From assembly GCA_050117725.1 (NCBI GenBank), contig JASFME010000001.1, positions 1 to 37,822 of the forward strand: a DNA stretch of 37,822 nucleotides, read 5' to 3'. Below, piece by piece: positions 33,907 to 37,822 of the stretch. Both the position numbers and the translations under genes were made by a program. The stretch comes from JASFJH01 sp050117725 (GTDB taxonomy: Bacteria > Pseudomonadota > Gammaproteobacteria > AKS1). The notes below the pieces were generated by a model that saw only the letters and a program-made list of their open reading frames with translations, had not been told where the DNA came from and did no database searches. The stretch's first letter is position 1; each line of letters opens with the position of its first letter.

Positions 33907-34017
33907 CCAACGCAAAGACGCCAGGGCGCGAAGGTCGCAGGGAAGAAAATAAAACTGCGTGATCCGGGCCATTTTATAATTACTCTGCGTGCTTTCGTCT
34001 CTGCGCCTCTGCATTGG
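33907..34017. repeat. Palindromic dispersed-type repeat (MITE-like) between hisD and hisC
   Basis: A left arm at 33907-33940 (CCAACGCAAAGACGCC start) and a right arm at 33985-34017 (ending GCGCCTCTGCATTGG) are imperfect inverted copies that could pair over most of 33 bases. The middle, about 44 bases, holds AAAATAAAA and TTTTATAATT that could extend the stem. CGCAAAGACGC-type repeats with CTTTGCG complements are widespread intergenic elements in many bacteria. There is no gene or transposase here. Confidence 0.7.
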
Positions 34018-34020
34018 GTG

Positions 34021-35319
34021 TTAATCCTTGATGCGGTACTCGGCCGAGCGCGCATGTGCGATCAGGCCTTCGCCGTGCGCGAGTGTCGAAGCCACCTTGC
34101 CGAGTTCCGACGAACCCTGCGCCGAACACATGATCAGGCTGGAGCGCTTCTGGAAATCATACACGCCGAGCGGCGAACTGAAGCGCGCCGTGCGCGAGGT
34201 CGGCAGCACATGGTTAGGCCCGGCACAGTAATCACCGAGTGCCTCTGCCGTGTAACGGCCCATAAAGATCGCGCCGGCATTGCGGACCTGTCTGGCCATC
34301 GCTTCGGGATCGGCGACCGACAGTTCAAGATGCTCCGGGGCAATGTGGTTGGCGACTGCGACTGCCTCGTCCAAGTCACGCACCTGGATCAGCGCGCCGC
34401 GGTCTTTTATCGCGGCGTTGATTATCTCGGCGCGTGGCATGTCTTTTACCAGCCTGTCCATGCTCTCGGCCACAGCATCAAGGAAGGCGGCATCCGGGCA
34501 CAGCAAAATCGACTGCGCATCTTCATCATGCTCGGCCTGCGAGAACATGTCCATGGCGATCCAGTCCGGATCGGTCTGGCCATCACACACGACCAGGATC
34601 TCGGATGGCCCGGCAATCATGTCGATACCGACCGTACCGAATACCATGCGTTTTGCCGTGGCGACAAATATGTTGCCCGGGCCGACGATCTTGTCGACCT
34701 GCGGCACGCTCTCCGTGCCATAGGCGAGCGCGGCCACGGCCTGTGCACCACCGATGGCGAACACCTTGTCGACACCGGCAATCGCCGCGGCGGCAAACAC
34801 GAGTTCGTTAATCACGCCATCCGGCGTCGGCACGACCATCACGAGTTCTTCGACGCCGGCGACCTTGGCCGGGATCGCGTTCATGAGTACCGATGACGGG
34901 TAGGCCGCCTTGCCGCCCGGCACGTACAGGCCGGCCCGATCCAGCGCCGTAACCTGCTGGCCAAGCACTGTGCCGTCAGCCTCGGTGTACGACCACGATG
35001 CCATTTTCTGTTTTTCGTGATAGCTGCGCACGCGCTTGGCGGCGCGTTCCAGGGCCTCGCGTTGTGCCGGCTTGATGTTATCCAGCGCCTGCTGCAGGCG
35101 TGCCGGTGACACAATCAGATCAGCCATCGACGCGACATCAAGGCGATCGAACTGCTTCGTGTATTCGAGTATGGCGGCATCACCACGCTCGCGCACAGCG
35201 TTGAGGATATCGGTCACCGTCTGGAATACCTTTGCATCGGAAACCGATTCCCAGGCAAGCAATGCATCCAGCTGTTGCTGGAAGTCACTGTCTGTTGTTG
35301 AAAGACGTGTAATATCCAT
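34021..35319 (-). CDS. hisD: Histidinol dehydrogenase
   Basis: HisD performs the last two steps of histidine biosynthesis, oxidising histidinol to histidine with two NAD and a zinc ion. The 432-residue product has YVPGGKAAYPSSVLMNAIPA, FAIGGAQAVAALAYGTESVP and DMIAGPSEILVVCDG. The catalytic segment is SQAEHDEDAQSILL (QAEHD zinc ligands), and AGPNHVLPTSRTARFSSPL follows near the end. It starts four bases after the hisG stop, in the unit murA-hisG-hisD-hisC. Confidence 0.96.
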   Translation of the reverse strand: MDITRLSTTDSDFQQQLDALLAWESVSDAKVFQTVTDILNAVRERGDAAILEYTKQFDRLDVASMADLIVSPARLQQALDNIKPAQREALERAAKRVRSYHEKQKMASWSYTEADGTVLGQQVTALDRAGLYVPGGKAAYPSSVLMNAIPAKVAGVEELVMVVPTPDGVINELVFAAAAIAGVDKVFAIGGAQAVAALAYGTESVPQVDKIVGPGNIFVATAKRMVFGTVGIDMIAGPSEILVVCDGQTDPDWIAMDMFSQAEHDEDAQSILLCPDAAFLDAVAESMDRLVKDMPRAEIINAAIKDRGALIQVRDLDEAVAVANHIAPEHLELSVADPEAMARQVRNAGAIFMGRYTAEALGDYCAGPNHVLPTSRTARFSSPLGVYDFQKRSSLIMCSAQGSSELGKVASTLAHGEGLIAHARSAEYRIKD

Positions 35320-35323
35320 GAAC

Positions 35324-35965
35324 TTAACCCTTCACGGCCTCACTGATTTGTTCGATGATCTGCTTGATACGCGCATGTTTCATTTTCATCGAGGCCTTGT
35401 TGACGATCAGGCGTGAGCTGATGTCACAGATGTGATCCGTGGCCTCAAGGCCATTCGCCTTCAACGTATTGCCCGTATCGACGAGGTCGACAATACAATC
35501 GGCCAGGCCGACCAGCGGTGCGAGTTCCATCGAGCCATACAGCTTGATCACTTCAACCTGTCGGCCCTGAGCGGCAAAGTAGCGCCGTGCCGTGTGCACA
35601 TACTTGGTGGCGACGCGCAGGCGACCCTGGCCACCGAGAAAGTCCTTGCCCTGCGGCCCGGCGACCATGAGTTTGCACGGGCTGATCTTCAGATCGAGTG
35701 GCTCGTATAACTCGCTGCCCTCGTATTCCATGAGCGTATCCTTGCCGGTAATGCCGAGGTCGGCGGCACCGTAGTTGACGAACACCGGCACATCGGTGGC
35801 GCGGATAATCACGAGCTTCACGTTCTCCTGGTTCGTATCCAGCACCAGCTTGCGGCTCTTGTCAGGGTCATCGACAGGCTCGATACCTGCGTGCGCGAGC
35901 AGCGGCAGCGCTTCCTTGTAGATACGTCCTTTGGATACGGCAATGCTGATGGTGTCGTTACTCAT
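35324..35965 (-). CDS. hisG: ATP phosphoribosyltransferase, short-form HisG
   Basis: HisG joins ATP and PRPP in the first committed step of histidine biosynthesis. From MSNDTISIAVSKGRIYKEA the product is 213 residues: only the catalytic domain, with DLGITGKDTLME, RVATKYVHTARRYF and the PRPP-binding LADCIVDLVDTGNTLKANGL. The C-terminal ACT-like regulatory domain of long HisG is absent. Short HisG needs the HisRS-like partner HisZ, which is not in this window. A TTG two codons upstream is an alternative start. Confidence 0.95.
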   Translation of the reverse strand: MSNDTISIAVSKGRIYKEALPLLAHAGIEPVDDPDKSRKLVLDTNQENVKLVIIRATDVPVFVNYGAADLGITGKDTLMEYEGSELYEPLDLKISPCKLMVAGPQGKDFLGGQGRLRVATKYVHTARRYFAAQGRQVEVIKLYGSMELAPLVGLADCIVDLVDTGNTLKANGLEATDHICDISSRLIVNKASMKMKHARIKQIIEQISEAVKG

Positions 35966-35982
35966 ATTCAATCCAGTAAAGA

Positions 35983-37242
35983 TTATCTCGGTACACGGCG
36001 GATTTGTGCGCCAAGTGAAGACAGTTTTTCCTCGATATTGTCGTAGCCGCGGTCAATATGATAGATGCGGTCCACCACGGTATCGCCCTCGGCCACGAGC
36101 CCGGCCAGCACGAGGCTCGCCGAGGCACGCAGGTCAGTCGCCATGACCGGCGCGCCGGTGAGTTTCTCGATGCCGTTACTGATCGCGGTGTTGCCCTCAA
36201 GTTCGATTTCCGCGCCCATGCGCTGCATCTCCATGATATGCATGAAACGGTTTTCAAACACAGTCTCGGTGATCTTGCCGGTCCCCTCGGCAACAATATT
36301 CAACGTCGTGAACTGGGCCTGCATGTCGGTCGGGAAGGCCGGGTATGGCGCTGTGTGTACCGACACGGCCTTCGGCCGCTTGCCGTGCATATCGAGCGTG
36401 ATCCAGTCCTCACCGGTTTCAATATCGGCACCTGCCTCGACGAGTTTGGCGAGTACCGCGTCGAGGATATTCGGGCGGGTGTCCTTGACGCAGATCCGGC
36501 CGCGGGTCACCGCCGCCGCCACCAGATAGGTGCCGGTCTCGATGCGATCCGGCAGCACCGTATAATCGGTACCGTGCAGACGCTCAACACCTTCAATCGT
36601 GATCGTGTCGCTGCCCGCGCCACTCACCTTTGCCCCCATGCTGTTCAGACAGTTGGCAAGGTCAACCACTTCCGGTTCGCGGGCGGCGTTTTCAATCACT
36701 GTGATGCCATCAGCCAGTGTTGCTGCCATCATCAGGTTTTCGGTACCGGTCACCGTCACCAGGTCCATCACCAGGCGTGCACCCTTGAGACGATCCGCCT
36801 TTGCCTTGATGTAGCCGTTCTCGACCGTGATGTCGGCACCCATCGCCTCGAGACCCTTGATGTGCAGGTTGACGGGGCGTGAACCGATCGCACAGCCGCC
36901 GGGCAGGGAGACCTCGGCCTCGCCGAAGCGCGTCAGCAGCGGCCCCAGTACCAGGATCGAGGAACGCATGGTTTTCACGAGTTCGTACGGCGCATAGAAG
37001 TTCTTGATAATGGTCGAGTCGACCTCGATGTTCATACGCTCATCGATCACCAGACCCACACCCATCTGTCCGAGCAATTCCATGGTCGTGGTGATATCGT
37101 GCAGGTGTGGCACATTGCGTATGAATACCGGACCATCGGCGAGCAGGGCCGAAGCAAGGATCGGCAGAGCCGCATTTTTTGCCCCGGCGATACGCACATC
37201 GCCTTCGAGTCGATTGCCGCCGGTAATGATGAGTTTATCCAT
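35983..37242 (-). CDS. murA: UDP-N-acetylglucosamine 1-carboxyvinyltransferase
   Basis: MurA adds enolpyruvate from PEP to UDP-GlcNAc, the first committed step toward peptidoglycan. The 419-residue product matches E. coli length. It has K22 in AGAKNAALPIL, the reactive Cys117 in LPGGCAIGSRPVNLH (the fosfomycin target, unmutated), and the C-terminal segment VMATDLRASASLVLAGL. It feeds MurB and the dcw enzymes in the same window. A terminator upstream separates it from ibaG. It leads murA-hisG-hisD-hisC. Confidence 0.97.
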   Translation of the reverse strand: MDKLIITGGNRLEGDVRIAGAKNAALPILASALLADGPVFIRNVPHLHDITTTMELLGQMGVGLVIDERMNIEVDSTIIKNFYAPYELVKTMRSSILVLGPLLTRFGEAEVSLPGGCAIGSRPVNLHIKGLEAMGADITVENGYIKAKADRLKGARLVMDLVTVTGTENLMMAATLADGITVIENAAREPEVVDLANCLNSMGAKVSGAGSDTITIEGVERLHGTDYTVLPDRIETGTYLVAAAVTRGRICVKDTRPNILDAVLAKLVEAGADIETGEDWITLDMHGKRPKAVSVHTAPYPAFPTDMQAQFTTLNIVAEGTGKITETVFENRFMHIMEMQRMGAEIELEGNTAISNGIEKLTGAPVMATDLRASASLVLAGLVAEGDTVVDRIYHIDRGYDNIEEKLSSLGAQIRRVPR

Positions 37243-37257
37243 CGTTTAATCCACTAA

Positions 37258-37272
37258 CCGTTGTGACAACGG
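37258..37272. promoter_or_regulatory. Palindrome just upstream of murA, possible operator
   Basis: CCGTTGT-G-ACAACGG is a perfect seven-base inverted repeat around one base, 16 bases before the murA ATG and just past the U-tract of the ibaG terminator. It lacks a U-run of its own. It could be a repressor site or an mRNA structure near the murA ribosome site. Confidence 0.35.
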
Positions 37273-37273
37273 G

Positions 37274-37305
37274 TTAAAAAAACAAAGCCACCGCTGATGG
37301 GTGGC
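37274..37305 (-). terminator. Intrinsic terminator between ibaG and murA
   Basis: The stem GCCACC/GGTGGC (37287-37292 with 37300-37305) has a seven-base loop and is followed on the minus strand by TTTGTTTTTTT. It lies about 40 bases after the ibaG stop and 45 before murA, so murA probably has another promoter or receives only read-through. Confidence 0.85.
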
Positions 37306-37345
37306 CTCGGTGTCTGTTAGTTACCTTTGTCGTGCCCAATCCATG

Positions 37346-37600
37346 TCACGAGGCCTGAAGTTTTTTCGCCTTGTCCCATTCCGCATGGGTATAGGTCTTG
37401 ATGCTCAATGCATGAATTTCACCCGAGGTGATATGGTCACCCAGCGTGCCATAGACCATGCGTTGTTTGTTGACCATGGTCTTGCCCTCAAATTCATCGC
37501 TGATCACGATGGCATCGAAATGGCTGCCATCGCCACTCACCGTGGCTTCACAGCCTGGCAGGCCCTGTTCAATCAGTTGCTTGATAGTCTCTGGTTGCAT
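37346..37600 (-). CDS. ibaG: BolA-family protein IbaG
   Basis: This 84-residue protein is a BolA-like factor of the IbaG (YrbA) type, which partners monothiol glutaredoxin in iron-sulfur handling and acid stress. It has LPGCEATVSGDGSHFDAIVI, the BolA surface FEGKTMVNKQRMVYGTL (histidine and cysteine ligands for a shared cluster are partly present) and EIHALSIKTYTHAEW at the end. An AGGTGA lies just before the ATG. Position between mlaB and murA is the conserved gammaproteobacterial order. Confidence 0.94.
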   Translation of the reverse strand: MQPETIKQLIEQGLPGCEATVSGDGSHFDAIVISDEFEGKTMVNKQRMVYGTLGDHITSGEIHALSIKTYTHAEWDKAKKLQAS

Positions 37601-37687
37601 GATTCACCTACCATTGCCTTAAAGGCGGCCTATTCTATATAAAAAAGGCACGGATGGCGACGCCGACCGACCGGCACATGATGGAAT

Positions 37688-37822
37688 TCAGCCGAGCGGC
37701 AGGATCTGGTCCAGGCTGCTGGCGTGCGCGATTGCCAGCATTTGCGTGGGCATATTCAGGTAATGGAGGGTCTTGTTGCGCCGCCTGGCATAACGCAGCC
37801 ATTCGATAAGCAGGGCCAGACC
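37688..37822 (-). CDS. mlaB: STAS-domain protein MlaB (C-terminal part, cut by window edge)
   Basis: The last 44 codons of a minus-strand gene are visible, with GLALLIEWLRYARRRNKTL at the start and LAIAHASSLDQILPLG at the stop. This is the C-terminal part of a STAS domain. MlaB is the cytoplasmic regulator of the Mla phospholipid transporter and always lies upstream of ibaG-murA in this order. The N-terminal part, including the STAS phosphorylation loop, is outside the window. Confidence 0.88.
   Translation of the reverse strand, partial: GLALLIEWLRYARRRNKTLHYLNMPTQMLAIAHASSLDQILPLG

Noticed and set aside
1..37822. Search for tRNA genes, CRISPR arrays, transposases and prophage genes
   Set aside because: None found by reading both strands; the only structured RNA recognised is RNase P RNA.

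Overview
The window is chromosomal DNA from a gammaproteobacterium with fairly high GC. The basis is gene order: rsmI / lpoA-yraN-diaA-dolP, petABC-sspA-sspB, algW next to hisC-hisD-hisG-murA-ibaG-mlaB, and a full dcw cluster preceded by rnpB. This is close to the Pseudomonas aeruginosa arrangement as I remember it. The bc1 complex, the short-form HisG and the type II-like MurB lying between murC and ddlB would fit a Chromatiales-like lineage, but the species cannot be fixed from the sequence alone.

Region 1 (1-14986, minus strand) is the division and cell wall (dcw) cluster: mraZ, rsmH, ftsL, ftsI, murE, murF, mraY, murD, ftsW, murG, murC, a small unrecognised ORF, murB, ddlB and the start of ftsQ. 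Nearly every junction is an ATGA or TAATG overlap, so the cluster reads as one translationally coupled operon. It is driven by a near-consensus sigma70 promoter (TTGACA-17-TATAGT) followed at once by 10-bp-spaced TGG repeats that look like the MraZ operator. Together the genes make UDP-MurNAc-pentapeptide, lipid I and lipid II, and supply the septal synthase FtsW/FtsI.

Region 2 (15164-21957) holds the RNase P RNA (minus), a small TPR-like protein and rsmI (minus), then a plus-strand run lpoA-yraN-gmhA/diaA-dolP-glcD-like: outer-membrane lipoproteins, a SIS-domain isomerase and an FAD-linked hydroxyacid dehydrogenase.

Region 3 (21964-26863) is the accessory part, with visibly more A/T-rich codons in its middle. 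It carries a periplasmic protein with two thioredoxin domains, a cytochrome c'-like protein followed by a DauA-type SulP transporter, an MscL channel with a C-terminal zinc-ribbon-like tail, a macrodomain hydrolase and a DUF3301 protein.

Region 4 (26869-37822) returns to core genes: sspB, sspA, petC-petB-petA (minus), a Nif3-family protein (minus), the algW/degS-type protease (plus), then hisC-hisD-hisG-murA-ibaG and the end of mlaB (minus). A palindromic dispersed-type repeat sits between hisD and hisC. Intrinsic terminators lie between sspA and sspB and between ibaG and murA.

No mobile element, CRISPR array, tRNA or prophage was seen. The best candidate for something undescribed is the 54-codon ORF at 2150-2314. 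It exactly fills the murC-murB gap, has ATGA overlaps at both ends and has its own Shine-Dalgarno sequence.
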